Shown: piece by piece, positions 25,671-33,917 of the stretch
How the letters are laid out: every line of letters begins with the position of its first letter
How positions within the stretch are numbered: the first letter of the stretch is position 1
Source of the DNA: UBA4085 sp964556755
GTDB taxonomy: Bacteria > Acidobacteriota > Aminicenantia > Aminicenantales > UBA4085
Assembly: GCA_964556755.1 (NCBI GenBank)
Contig: CAZKXI010000001.1
Location: forward strand, 186,001-250,000
DNA: 64,000 nucleotides
Reading direction: 5' to 3'
Made by a program: the position numbers and the translations under genes
Notes under the pieces: model-generated
What the model was told of the DNA's origin: nothing
The model's input: the letters and a program-made list of their open reading frames with translations, nothing else
The model's database searches: none

Positions 25671-26138
25671 TTATGATTTCGCGGCTTCGGCGCCGCAGCG
25701 GCGTTCCTCCACGGCCCGGATCTTATCCAGACGGCGCTGGTGGCGGCCGCCCTCGAAGGGCGTCTCCAGCCAGATGCGGACGATGGCCAAGCCTTCCTCG
25801 ACGGACAGGACCCGGCCGCCCATGGTCAGGCAGTTCGAGTCATTGTGGCGGCGGCTCATCTCGGCGGTGTAAGCGTTCCAACAGAGGGTGGCCCGCAGGC
25901 CGGGCAGCTTGTTGGCCACGATGGACATGCCCATCCCGGTCCCGCAGACCAGGATGGCCCGGTCGTGGCCGCCGGCCACGACGGAGGCGGCCGCCGCCTC
26001 GGCCAAGTCGACGTAGTCGACGGACTCGCCGGCCCGGGAGCCGAAGTCGGTGAAGGCGACGCCGCGGTCGGAGAGATAGCGGCCTATGGCTTCCTTCAGG
26101 TCGTATCCGGCGTGATCGGACGCCAGGGCGATCTTCAT
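25671..26138 (-). CDS. rpiB: Ribose 5-phosphate isomerase B
   Basis: This 155-residue RpiB/LacAB-family protein interconverts ribose 5-phosphate and ribulose 5-phosphate. KIALASDHAGYDLKEAI at the start, the Cys-containing ILVCGTGMGMSIVANK active-site loop, and RHNDSNCLTMGGR near residue 100 are all diagnostic. It lies 43 bp after ctpA and 20 bp before the SHMT gene. Its product feeds PRPP and so the purine genes further along. Confidence 0.95.
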   Translation of the reverse strand: MKIALASDHAGYDLKEAIGRYLSDRGVAFTDFGSRAGESVDYVDLAEAAAASVVAGGHDRAILVCGTGMGMSIVANKLPGLRATLCWNAYTAEMSRRHNDSNCLTMGGRVLSVEEGLAIVRIWLETPFEGGRHQRRLDKIRAVEERRCGAEAAKS

Positions 26139-26181
26139 CGCGCTCCCCTCCGCTCCGGGCGCCGGTCGACCGAGGCCCGGC

Positions 26182-27744
26182 CTAATCGATGAACTTAGCC
26201 GCCTGCGGCACCATCTTGAGGGCCCGCAGGATCTGGGGATCGGTCCGCTCGAAGGCCTTCCAGCCCTCCTCCTGCCCCCACAGCGAGGAGGCGATCTCCC
26301 GCTCCAGCTCCCGCTTCAAATCCGGCTCGGACTCCTTGAAGCGCTTGGGATCGGCGTCGAGCCCGGCCGACTGGAGGTAAGCCCGGAAGTCCTCCAGGAG
26401 GCGGTCGTCGGCCAGGAACGGCTTGGGGGCCCGGGTCCGTCCCCTGGATTCCTCCGGGGAATCGGTCGGGAAGGCCAAGGTCTTGCCGAGGGGCGTCTGG
26501 TGCGAGACCAGCTTGCGGACGTAGTTGAACATGGCCCCCCGGCCGCGCAGCTCGAAGACGTAGGCGTGCAGGGTGAAGGGGACCGTCTCGTCGGGCGTGA
26601 TGCCGCCCTGCCCCAGGACCTTGCGGCCCTTGAGGGTGGTCCGGACCTCGCGCGGCTTGTCGGCCGCCACCTTGTCCAGCAGGTAGTCGTCCAGGCGGCT
26701 GAAGTCGCGCTGGATGGAGCGGCCGCTGGGAGTGTAGTACTTGGCGATGGTGATGGCCACGGCCCGGTTCGGGCCGAGCGGGAACATCTGCTGGACCAGG
26801 CCCTTGCCCCAGGAATCGGAGCCGACGACCAGGCCGCGGTCGTTGTCCATGACCGCGCCGGCCACGATCTCCGAGGCCGAGGCGCTGCCCTGGTCGATGA
26901 GCACGACGAGGGGGAGCTTCTCGTAAGGATCGGTCCGCAGGGCCGCGAAGCTCCGGTCGAAGGCCCGGTTGCGGCCCTTCATCGAGACGACCATCTCGCC
27001 CCGGGGGATGAACAGATCGGAGACTTCGATGGCCTGGACCAGGGAGCCGCCGGCGTTGGCCCGCAGGTCGAGCAGGAGGCTGCGGGCGCCCCGGGCGGTC
27101 AGGTCCTTCAGCTTGGCCTCCAGCTCCTCGGCTGTGGACTCGGCGAAGTAGCGGACCAGGATGTAGCCCACATCGCCGGGCAGCATGAAGGCGTACGGGA
27201 CGCTGTAGAGGGGGATCTCAGCCCGCTCGATGGTCAGCTGGATCGGCTGGGCCTGGCCCTCGCGGACGAAGGTGACGTCGACCTTGGTGCCCTTGGGGCC
27301 GCGCAGCTTGTTGACCGCGTCCTGGGCCGAGATCGGCACGGTGTCCTCGCCGTTGATATGGCTGATGATGTCGGCCGGCTGGACGCCCAGGCGCCAGGCC
27401 GGGGTGCCCTCCATCGGCGAGACGACGACCAGGCGGCCTTCGTGCTTCTGGATCTGCATGCCGACGCCGAAGTACTTGCCCTTCTGCTCCTCGGCCATGC
27501 GGGAGAAGCTGTCCGGCTCCAGGAGATAGGAGTGGGGGTCGAGCGTCTGGAGCATGCCTTTGACGGCCTCCGAGGCCAGATCGGTGTCGTCCACGGGCTT
27601 GAAATAGGCCCGCTGGACCAGCTCCATCATGTCTTCGATTTTGTTAAGCCCGTCTTGCCAGATCTCATCATCCACCCCGGCCGGGCGAACGAGCGCGGCC
27701 AAGGAGACAAGGACGGCGGCTACAATCCAGGCGGTCTTGCGCAT
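26182..27744 (-). CDS. C-terminal processing protease (S41 family, PDZ domain)
   Basis: A 520-residue exported serine protease. It has an N-terminal signal segment (WIVAAVLVSLAALVRP), a helical lead-in, a PDZ domain (about 95-180, GVGMQIQKHEGRLVVVSPM), and the S41 catalytic core. The Ser is in DQGSASASEIVAGA (near 287) and the Lys in SDSWGKGLVQQMFP (near 315), the CtpA dyad. About 140 extra residues follow the core. It cleaves the C-termini of periplasmic proteins. It is the first gene of the run through mutL. Confidence 0.9.
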   Translation of the reverse strand: MRKTAWIVAAVLVSLAALVRPAGVDDEIWQDGLNKIEDMMELVQRAYFKPVDDTDLASEAVKGMLQTLDPHSYLLEPDSFSRMAEEQKGKYFGVGMQIQKHEGRLVVVSPMEGTPAWRLGVQPADIISHINGEDTVPISAQDAVNKLRGPKGTKVDVTFVREGQAQPIQLTIERAEIPLYSVPYAFMLPGDVGYILVRYFAESTAEELEAKLKDLTARGARSLLLDLRANAGGSLVQAIEVSDLFIPRGEMVVSMKGRNRAFDRSFAALRTDPYEKLPLVVLIDQGSASASEIVAGAVMDNDRGLVVGSDSWGKGLVQQMFPLGPNRAVAITIAKYYTPSGRSIQRDFSRLDDYLLDKVAADKPREVRTTLKGRKVLGQGGITPDETVPFTLHAYVFELRGRGAMFNYVRKLVSHQTPLGKTLAFPTDSPEESRGRTRAPKPFLADDRLLEDFRAYLQSAGLDADPKRFKESEPDLKRELEREIASSLWGQEEGWKAFERTDPQILRALKMVPQAAKFID

Positions 27745-27762
27745 GGGCCTCAGGGGAGGCCT

Positions 27763-27791
27763 ATTTTAGCAGATTGACCTCGGCCGGGCAA
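27763..27791 (-). promoter_or_regulatory. Promoter of the ctpA-to-mutL operon
   Basis: On the minus strand: TTGCCC (27791-27786), 17-bp spacer, TAAAAT (27768-27763) preceded by TGC, giving an extended -10. It lies 18 bp before the ctpA start and overlaps the divergent tatA promoter. Confidence 0.55.
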
Positions 27792-27802
27792 AGCACTATC
27801 AT
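27774..27802 (+). promoter_or_regulatory. Promoter of the tatA gene run
   Basis: TTGACC (27774-27779), a 17-bp spacer and TATCAT (27797-27802), 26 bp before the tatA ATG. The -35 lies inside the spacer of the divergent ctpA promoter, so the two cannot easily be occupied at once. Confidence 0.6.
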
Positions 27803-27828
27803 TCCAAGGCTCCCGAAGCGAGAACGAG

Positions 27829-28083
27829 ATGTTCGGCAACATTGGCCTGCCCGAGATGATGATCATCCTGGTCGTCGCCCTGCTCGTCTTCGGGCCCAAG
27901 AAGATGCCCGAGATCGGCCGCTCCATCGGCAAGGCCATGCGCGAGTTCAAGAAGTCGACCGAGGAGATCAAGGACCGCTTCGAGGAGCAGATCCGGGCCG
28001 ACGACTTGAAGGAGATCCAGGACGGCATCAAGAAGGACCTGAAGGATATCACCACGGATGAGGAAGGCAAGAAAATCACCTGA
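27829..28083 (+). CDS. tatA: Twin-arginine translocase subunit TatA/TatE
   Basis: An 84-residue protein with one N-terminal membrane helix (GLPEMMIILVVALLVFGPKK) ending in the FGPKK hinge, an amphipathic helix (PEIGRSIGKAMREFKKS) and a charged tail. It forms the pore-like assembly through which folded proteins with twin-arginine signals are exported. It overlaps tatC by 26 bp if tatC starts at 28058. Confidence 0.93.
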   Translation: MFGNIGLPEMMIILVVALLVFGPKKMPEIGRSIGKAMREFKKSTEEIKDRFEEQIRADDLKEIQDGIKKDLKDITTDEEGKKIT

Positions 28084-28828
28084 CGAGATGACCTTCCTCG
28101 AGCACCTCGAGGACCTTCGCAAGCGGCTCTTCCTCAGCTTCGTCTCGATCTTCGCCGCCATCCTGCCGGCCTACGTCTTCAGCAAGGACATCTACCGCTT
28201 CCTGTCCCGGCCGGTGACCCGGTTCCTGGCGGAGCCGATGTCGTTCCTCCGCCTGACCGACCCCTTCATGCTCTACATCAAGGTCTCCTTCATCACCGCC
28301 CTCTTCGCCGTCTCGCCCTTCATCTTCTACCAGCTCTGGAAGTTCGTCGCTCCCGGCCTGTACCAGAAGGAGAAGAAGTACGTCGTGCCGTTCGTCCTCT
28401 TCACCTCGTTCTTCTTCCTGGGCGGGGCGGCCTTCGCCTATTACATCGCCTACCCCTTCGCCTGCCGCTTCTTCCTCCAGATGGGCAGCGACTTCAAGGC
28501 GGTCATCACGGTCGACCAGTTCTTCAGCCTGACCATCAAGATGCTGGTCGGCATCGGGCTGGTCTTCGAGATGCCGACCCTGATCTTCTTCCTGTCCCGG
28601 ATGGGCCTCATCACCTCCCGCTGGATGGTCAAGAACTTCAAGTACGCCGTCCTGGCCATCTTCATCATCGCTGCCGTCATCACGCCTTCGCCCGATCTGG
28701 TCAACCAGCTGATCATCGCCGGCCCGATGCTGGTCCTCTACGGCCTGGGCATCCTGGTCGCCCTCCTCTTCGGCCGAGAGCGCAAGGATCGCCGGGCCGC
28801 CAAGGCCGCTTCCGAGCCGGCCGGGTAA
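28058..28828 (+). CDS. tatC: Twin-arginine translocase subunit TatC
   Basis: A 256-residue protein with six membrane segments that binds the signal peptide. MTFLEHLEDLRKRLFLS is the conserved TatC N-terminus, and FxxxE (VFEMPTLIFFL) and FIIAAVITPSPDLVNQ are family blocks. The frame starts at 28058 inside tatA; an internal ATG at 28088, just before TFLEHLEDL, is an equally good start. Neither has a clear ribosome site. No tatB is adjacent, so TatA probably serves both roles, as in minimal Tat systems. Confidence 0.93.
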   Translation: MRKARKSPDEMTFLEHLEDLRKRLFLSFVSIFAAILPAYVFSKDIYRFLSRPVTRFLAEPMSFLRLTDPFMLYIKVSFITALFAVSPFIFYQLWKFVAPGLYQKEKKYVVPFVLFTSFFFLGGAAFAYYIAYPFACRFFLQMGSDFKAVITVDQFFSLTIKMLVGIGLVFEMPTLIFFLSRMGLITSRWMVKNFKYAVLAIFIIAAVITPSPDLVNQLIIAGPMLVLYGLGILVALLFGRERKDRRAAKAASEPAG

Positions 28829-28835
28829 GCCGCCC

Positions 28836-29396
28836 ATGAGCCATCCGTCCCAGACGCCGCCCTTGAAGTACCGGCTGATCGGGCTGACCGGCCCCAACGG
28901 CTCCGGCAAAGGCGAGGCGGCGGCGTGGCTGCGGGCCCGCGGCTACGCTTATCTGTCCCTCTCGGACATCCTGCGGGAGGAGCTGAGGCGCGACGGGACG
29001 CCGGAGTCGCGCGACAGCCTGATCGCCAAGGGCAACGCCCTGCGGCGGGCCTTCGGCCCCGACGTCCTGGCCCGGCGGACCTTGGCCCGGGTGGAAGGGC
29101 CGGCGGTCATCGACAGCATCCGGAATCCGGCCGAAGTGGCCGTCTTGCGCCGCGAGCCCGGCTTCATCCTGCTGGCCTTCGACGCCCCGGCCGCCGTCCG
29201 CTTTGAGAGAGCCCGCCTGCGGGGCCGGGACGAGTCCGCGGCCGACCTGGACGCCTTCATCCGCAAGGAGGCCGAGGAGCGCGGCTCGGACCCGGCCGCC
29301 CAGCAGCTGGACGCCTGCCTGGTCCTGGCCGACATCCGCCTCGACAACAGCGGATCTCTCGAGGATCTGCATCGCCGCCTGGAGGAGGCCCTATGA
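28836..29396 (+). CDS. P-loop nucleotide/nucleoside kinase-like protein
   Basis: A 186-residue P-loop protein. Walker A is LTGPNGSGKGEAA near residue 17, then LSLSDILREELRR, VIDSIRNPAEV and a basic lid region (RFERARLRGR), with LEEAL at the end. This fits the dephospho-CoA kinase/nucleoside monophosphate kinase superfamily. It is coupled by a 4-bp overlap to a dCMP deaminase-like gene, so a deoxynucleotide substrate is an attractive guess. Anti-phage cytidine deaminases of the AvcD type carry a similar P-loop domain fused N-terminal to the deaminase, in the same order. Not confirmed. Confidence 0.65.
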   Translation: MSHPSQTPPLKYRLIGLTGPNGSGKGEAAAWLRARGYAYLSLSDILREELRRDGTPESRDSLIAKGNALRRAFGPDVLARRTLARVEGPAVIDSIRNPAEVAVLRREPGFILLAFDAPAAVRFERARLRGRDESAADLDAFIRKEAEERGSDPAAQQLDACLVLADIRLDNSGSLEDLHRRLEEAL

Positions 29397-29905
29397 ACCC
29401 GCCGCGCGTCAGCAAAGACGAGTACTACCTGGGGATCGCCCGCGAAGTCGGGCGCCGGAGCACCTGCTTCCGGAGGTCCATCGGCTCGCTCATCGTCCGC
29501 GACGACCAGATCATCTCCACGGGCTACGTCGGGGCCCCGCGCAAGACCCGCGACAGCCTGGAGCACGGCTTCTGCCTGAGGGACCGCCTGGGCATCCCGC
29601 ACGGCCAGCGCTACGAGCTGTGCCGCTCGGTCCACGCCGAACAGAACGCCATCATCAACGCCGCCCGGGCCGGGGTCAGCCTCCTCGGCGGCGACATGTA
29701 CATCTTCGGCAGCGAGCCCGGCGACGCGGCCCGGCCGGTCAACGCCTTTCCCTGCTACATCTGCAAGAAGATGATCATCAACGCCGGGCTGGACCGCATC
29801 GTCTGCTCCACGGCCGACGGGGGATTCCTCGTCTTCCGGGTCGACGAATGGGCCGCCGCGTGGCGCGAAGGAGACATCCTCGATGACACGCACCAGTACG
29901 GGTGA
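29393..29905 (+). CDS. Deoxycytidylate deaminase-like protein
   Basis: A 170-residue zinc-dependent cytidine/dCMP deaminase family protein. The catalytic motif is CRSVHAEQNAIINAA (His and Glu) and the second zinc site is PCYICKKMIINAG (C-x2-C). The opening YYLGIAREVGRRSTC resembles ComEB and phage dCMP deaminases. dCMP deamination gives dUMP for thymidylate synthesis. An atypical stretch (HGFCLRDRLGIPHGQRYELC) before the HAE motif adds two Cys, as in some dCMP deaminases with an extra zinc site. It overlaps the kinase upstream by 4 bp and the SIS protein downstream by 23 bp. Confidence 0.8.
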   Translation: MNPPRVSKDEYYLGIAREVGRRSTCFRRSIGSLIVRDDQIISTGYVGAPRKTRDSLEHGFCLRDRLGIPHGQRYELCRSVHAEQNAIINAARAGVSLLGGDMYIFGSEPGDAARPVNAFPCYICKKMIINAGLDRIVCSTADGGFLVFRVDEWAAAWREGDILDDTHQYG

Positions 29906-32252
29906 GGTCCCGGCTCAGCTAGGGCTTCGCGGGGGGACGGAGGCCGCTCCGGCTCGGCCAGAGCCTCGCGAGGGGGCGGAAGCCGCCCCGGCTGGGCTGA
30001 GGCGCCGGGCCGCCGCCTTGCTGCTGGCGGCCGCCGGCCTGGCCGCGGCGCTTCTTCTTCCCCTGGCGGCCGGGCGGGTCCAGGACATTCCCGCCATCGC
30101 CCCGGCTCAGCAAAGCCTTCGCGGGGGGGCGGAAGCCGCCCCGACTCCGCCGGCTCAGGCCGCCGACGGCCCCCTGCTGAAGCTTCTGGGCGTCGCCGCT
30201 TCGGCCGAGTCCATGGACTATGTCCTCAACAAGACGGCGTTCCAGCTCCACACCCTGCTGACCGAGCAGCGCCACGCCAAGACCTGGACCCTGAGCGAGA
30301 GAATCCGCGTCGACACGGAGGCCGGCCTGCGCATGCTGCTGGCGGTCGACGCCGACGTCACGGCCAAGCTGGAATCGCTGGCCGCCCGGCCCCAGGCGCT
30401 GGAGGACATGGCCGACGCGGTCGTCAAAGCCCTGACCGAGAAGCGCCGCATCTACGTCTACGGCTGCGGCGCCACCGGCCGCCTGGCCAAGCAGATGGAG
30501 AGCTCTTTCTGGCGGCCCTTCTGGCGCCGGGTCAAGGCCGAGCCGGGCCTGGCCGACAAGCTCCGCGGCCGCCTCGACCCGGCCGTCGAGGAGGCCTTGA
30601 TCGGCGAGATGACCGGGGCCGACCGGGCCCTGATCAGCTCGCTGGAGGGCTTCGAGGACCTTCCGCTCATCGGCCGCCTCCAGCTCCAGGACCGCGGCAT
30701 CCTTCCCGGCGACGTGGTCATCGCCGTGACCGAAGGCGGCGAGACGTCCTCGGTCATCGGGACCGTGCTCGCCGCCCGCGAAGCGTGGCGGGCCCGCCCC
30801 GGCGTCCCGGCGGATGCCAGCCGCCGGCGCCTCTTCTTCGTCTACAACAATCCCGACGACCGGCTGCGGCCGTTCGAGCGGAGCCGCATGGTCCTGGAGG
30901 AGCCGGGCATCACCAAGATCAACCTGACCACGGGGCCCCAAGCCATCACCGGCTCGACCCGGATGCAGGCCACGACCATCGAGACGTTCGTCATCGCCTC
31001 GGTCTTGGAGACGGCGGTGGAGAGGGTCCTCCGCCCGCTGCTGTCGCGCCGGGAGATGGAGCGCCTCGGCTTTCGGACGGAGACGACCGTGGCCGCCCGG
31101 CTGCGGGCCTTCGCCCCCGTCCAGGCAGAGCTTGTCCGGCAGGTTCCGGCTTTGGCCAAGCTGACCGACCTGGAAGCGGGCGTCTACGGCAAGGGCCGCT
31201 TCTCCACCTACTTCGCCCAAGCCGGGCTGATCACCGTCTTCATCGACAGCACCGAGCGCAGCCCGACCTTCCGCCTCTATCCGCTGGACACGGTCCGCGA
31301 GCCGCGCCGCAAGTGCTGGATCCAGGTCTGGACGGACGCTCCCGACGCGAAAGCCGCCTGGACGGCCTTCCTCGGCCGGCCCTTCCGCGGCCTCGACCCG
31401 GCCCTCTACAAGAGGCCGTTCGAGACCCAGATCGACGACGCGTACCTGCGCGAGAAGGCCCTGGCCAGCCTGGCCAAGGCCGGCGCCGATCAGGCGGCCC
31501 TCTACGACTTCTCCTCCGCCGGGACGAACTTCGCCCGCCGGTCTCCCAAGGCCGGCGACCTGGCCGTGCTGGCTCTCATCGACCCCGAGCCGGCGGCTCT
31601 CCTCCAACCCGCTTCGGCCGCCCGGCGCTTCCTGCAGACGAGCCTGGCCAACGGCGCCCACCTGGGCCTCATCCAGGTCCGCACCGGGCCGGGCGGAGCC
31701 GGAACAAGCCCGGCCGGGGTGCCGGACTTCAAGGCCGACCCCAAGAAGCAGACCGTCGCCGCCGTCTCTCTCTCCGTCGATGACGCCGACGATCCCTTCG
31801 GCGTCCGGGCCCAGGTCGGCCTCAAGATGCTCCTCAACGCCCACTCCACGGCGGTCATGGCCAAGCTGGGCAAGGTGGTCGGCAACACCATGACCAACGT
31901 CAGCCCGTCCAACCTCAAGCTCATCGGCCGGGCCACGTACCTGGTCCAGTCGCACGTCAACGACGTCCTGGCCGGAGCGGCCTGGGTCAAGGCTTTCGGG
32001 GCCCGCAAGCCGGTCTCCTACGGCGAGGCCAACGCCGTCCTCTTCGACGTGGTCGACTTCTTCCGCGACCGGCCGCAGGAAGTCGGCCAGGCGGCCGAGG
32101 TGCCGGTATCGATCATACGGATCCTGGAGTCGCTGCGGCGGCGCGCGGCCGTCTCGAACGAGGAGGGGCTGGCGATCTACAAGAAGGCGGGGCTGGCCAA
32201 GTACCTGGCCGGAGCCTCGACGCCCCCGCCGCCGGCGCCAACGGCCCCCTAG
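29883..32252 (+). CDS. Membrane-anchored or exported SIS-domain protein, MurQ/GKRP-like
   Basis: A 789-residue protein. An N-terminal Ala-rich membrane/signal segment (about 42-63) is flanked by in-frame 13-residue repeats (RGGTEAAPA-like). The large domain resembles MurNAc-6-phosphate etherase and glucokinase regulatory protein: sugar-phosphate loop YGCGATGRLAKQMES, VTEGGETSSVIGTVL, LTTGPQAITGSTRMQATT, and near the C-terminus NTMTNVSPSNLKLIGRA, matching the MurQ NxxxSNxKL block. MurQ is about 300 residues and cytoplasmic; this protein is more than twice as long and apparently exported. AAGGAG lies 9 nt before the start. Function unknown; a sugar-phosphate or muropeptide ligand is plausible. 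Confidence 0.65.
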   Translation: MTRTSTGEVPAQLGLRGGTEAAPARPEPREGAEAAPAGLRRRAAALLLAAAGLAAALLLPLAAGRVQDIPAIAPAQQSLRGGAEAAPTPPAQAADGPLLKLLGVAASAESMDYVLNKTAFQLHTLLTEQRHAKTWTLSERIRVDTEAGLRMLLAVDADVTAKLESLAARPQALEDMADAVVKALTEKRRIYVYGCGATGRLAKQMESSFWRPFWRRVKAEPGLADKLRGRLDPAVEEALIGEMTGADRALISSLEGFEDLPLIGRLQLQDRGILPGDVVIAVTEGGETSSVIGTVLAAREAWRARPGVPADASRRRLFFVYNNPDDRLRPFERSRMVLEEPGITKINLTTGPQAITGSTRMQATTIETFVIASVLETAVERVLRPLLSRREMERLGFRTETTVAARLRAFAPVQAELVRQVPALAKLTDLEAGVYGKGRFSTYFAQAGLITVFIDSTERSPTFRLYPLDTVREPRRKCWIQVWTDAPDAKAAWTAFLGRPFRGLDPALYKRPFETQIDDAYLREKALASLAKAGADQAALYDFSSAGTNFARRSPKAGDLAVLALIDPEPAALLQPASAARRFLQTSLANGAHLGLIQVRTGPGGAGTSPAGVPDFKADPKKQTVAAVSLSVDDADDPFGVRAQVGLKMLLNAHSTAVMAKLGKVVGNTMTNVSPSNLKLIGRATYLVQSHVNDVLAGAAWVKAFGARKPVSYGEANAVLFDVVDFFRDRPQEVGQAAEVPVSIIRILESLRRRAAVSNEEGLAIYKKAGLAKYLAGASTPPPPAPTAP
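29910..30143 (+). repeat. Three copies of a 39-42-bp palindromic repeat inside the SIS gene
   Basis: Copies at about 29910-29951, 29949-29990 (abutting, 39-bp period) and 30102-30143 share the order CCGGCTCAGC, GCCTTCGCGGG, then GGGGCGG-AAG-CCGCCCC, a 7-bp hairpin. They encode RGG(T/A)EAAP in frame on both sides of the predicted membrane segment. A short hairpin repeat able to insert without breaking frame is the likely explanation. Confidence 0.7.
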
Positions 32253-32292
32253 GGAAATCCCGCCGCCGTCCGGGCGGCACCGGGCCCGGCCG

Positions 32293-33432
32293 TCAGCCGA
32301 TCGGGGGAACGACCGGCCCGGCGACGAGGGGCTCGATCGACGGCCGCCGCTCCCGCTTGGGGGCCTTCTTCTCGGGCGCCTCCGCGGCCGGCCGGGCCGG
32401 CTGCGGGTAGGTGAAGGTCTCCCCCTCGAAGTTGCGCATGACGACCTTCTCTTCGCTGATCGTCTGGACGTACTTGGGCAGGACGGGAATCTTGCCGCCG
32501 CCCCCGGGCGCGTCGATGCAGTAGTACGGCACGGCCAGGCCCGAGGTCCAGCCGCGCAGCCGCTCCATGACCTCCAGGCCCTTCTCGACGGTGGTCCGGA
32601 GGTGGTCGGTACCGCTGACGTAGTCGGCCTGGTAGATGTAGTAGGGCTTGACCCGGGCCATGAGCAGCTTCTGCATCAGCCGCCGCATGACCAGCGGATC
32701 GTCGTTGACGCCCTTGAGCAGGACGGTCTGGCAGCCCAGGGGAATGCCGGCGTCGGCCAGCAGGCCGAGGGCCTGGTTGGCCTCGGGCGTCAGCTCGTCG
32801 GGATGGTTGAAGTGGACGTTGACGTAGAGGGGGTGGAACTTGCGCAGGATCCCGACCAGCTTGGGGGTGACCCGCTGGGGCAGGAAGCAGGGCACGCGGG
32901 TGCCGAGCCGCAGGATCTCCAGGTGAGGGATGGCCCGCAGCCGGGTCAGGATCCACTCCAGGCGGGCGTCGCTGAGCATCAGCGGGTCGCCGCCGGAGAC
33001 GATGACGTCGCGGATCTCCTCGTGGGCCGCGATGTAGGCCAGGCCGTTCTCGATGTTGCGGGGGCTGATCTTGCTGGCGTCGCCGACCTTGCGCTTGCGG
33101 GTGCAGAAGCGGCAGTAGGAGGCGCAGCTGTGGGAGACCAGGAACAGGCAGCGGTCGGGGTAGCGGTGGACGATGCTCGGCACCGGGGAGTCGTGGTCCT
33201 CGGCCAGGGGGTCGGCCACACCGGACGCGGCGGCCAGCTCGGCCGGATCGGGCACGACCTGGCGGTAGAGGGGATCGCCCTTGGTCTTGATCAACCCCGC
33301 GTAATAGGGCGTGATCAAGGTCTTGAAGGAGCGGCCGATCTTGCGGACCTCGTCGATGTCCAGATCGAACGCGGTCGCGATCTCGGCCGGCGTCCTCAGG
33401 CTCTTACGCTGCATCTCGCGCCAATCGTCCAT
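32293..33432 (-). CDS. Lysine 2,3-aminomutase family radical SAM/PLP enzyme
   Basis: A 379-residue KamA-family protein. The radical SAM motif is CASYCRFCTRKRKVG near residue 103. VSGGDPLMLSD, LGTRVPCFLPQRVT, VNVHFNHPDEL and IDAPGGGGKIPVLPKY match lysine 2,3-aminomutase closely. The two Asp that hold the lysine side-chain amino group in the Clostridium enzyme appear conserved (KGVNDD and YQADY), which favours L-lysine to L-beta-lysine over glutamate as substrate. It is about 35 residues shorter than the Clostridium enzyme, and its tail is Pro/Arg/Glu-rich. GGAG lies 7 nt before the start. It follows the GNAT gene by 11 bp in one operon. Confidence 0.88.
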   Translation of the reverse strand: MDDWREMQRKSLRTPAEIATAFDLDIDEVRKIGRSFKTLITPYYAGLIKTKGDPLYRQVVPDPAELAAASGVADPLAEDHDSPVPSIVHRYPDRCLFLVSHSCASYCRFCTRKRKVGDASKISPRNIENGLAYIAAHEEIRDVIVSGGDPLMLSDARLEWILTRLRAIPHLEILRLGTRVPCFLPQRVTPKLVGILRKFHPLYVNVHFNHPDELTPEANQALGLLADAGIPLGCQTVLLKGVNDDPLVMRRLMQKLLMARVKPYYIYQADYVSGTDHLRTTVEKGLEVMERLRGWTSGLAVPYYCIDAPGGGGKIPVLPKYVQTISEEKVVMRNFEGETFTYPQPARPAAEAPEKKAPKRERRPSIEPLVAGPVVPPIG

Positions 33433-33443
33433 GCTCCGGCTCC

Positions 33444-33917
33444 TTAACCGATCACCTTGCGGTAGATCACCCGGTCGTCCCCCGGCTGGTAGAAGTCGGG
33501 GATGCGGGCGACCTCGGGATATCCCAATCCCAGATAGAAGCGGCGGGTCGGCTCGTACTTCGGGACCGAGGAGGTCTCGATGATGATCAGCCGGCCGCCG
33601 GCGTCCTTGACGGTGGCCTCCAGCCACTCGACCAGGGCCCGGCCGTGACCGCGGCCCTGGGCCTTGGGATCGACGGCCATCCAGTAGAGGTCGTAGGTCC
33701 CGACCGTCAGCGGGGTCGGGCCGAAGGTCATATAGCCGGCCACCCGGCCGCCGTCGTCCAGCGAGACGACGATGCCGTAGTCTCTCTGACCGGGCTGCCC
33801 GAGGTAGATGTCGATCAGCTCCTCGGCCACCGCGACCTCGTCCGGCCGGAAGAAGCCGGTGGCCCGGATGAGGTCCATCACGGGCGCTTTGTCCGCCGCC
33901 GTCATCGTCCGGATCAT
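33444..33917 (-). CDS. GNAT family N-acetyltransferase
   Basis: A 157-residue acetyl-CoA-dependent acetyltransferase. The acetyl-CoA pyrophosphate loop is VDPKAQGRGHGRALVEWL and the C-terminal block is RFYLGLGYPEVARIPDFY. Its start overlaps the ATP-grasp gene by 4 bp. Lying between ATP-grasp ligases and a lysine 2,3-aminomutase, it is well placed to acetylate beta-lysine (as AblB does in methanogens and YodP probably does in Bacillus) or a peptide carrying it. Size and fold fit; the substrate is inference. Confidence 0.85.
   Translation of the reverse strand: MIRTMTAADKAPVMDLIRATGFFRPDEVAVAEELIDIYLGQPGQRDYGIVVSLDDGGRVAGYMTFGPTPLTVGTYDLYWMAVDPKAQGRGHGRALVEWLEATVKDAGGRLIIIETSSVPKYEPTRRFYLGLGYPEVARIPDFYQPGDDRVIYRKVIG

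Noticed and set aside
30785..31783. Plus-strand 332-codon frame inside the SIS gene
   Set aside because: Pro/Arg-rich shadow in another frame, with no family motif.
32262..32278. GCCGCC/GGCGGC hairpin between the convergent SIS and aminomutase genes as a terminator
   Set aside because: A 6-bp stem without a T run on either strand. Such stems are common in this composition.
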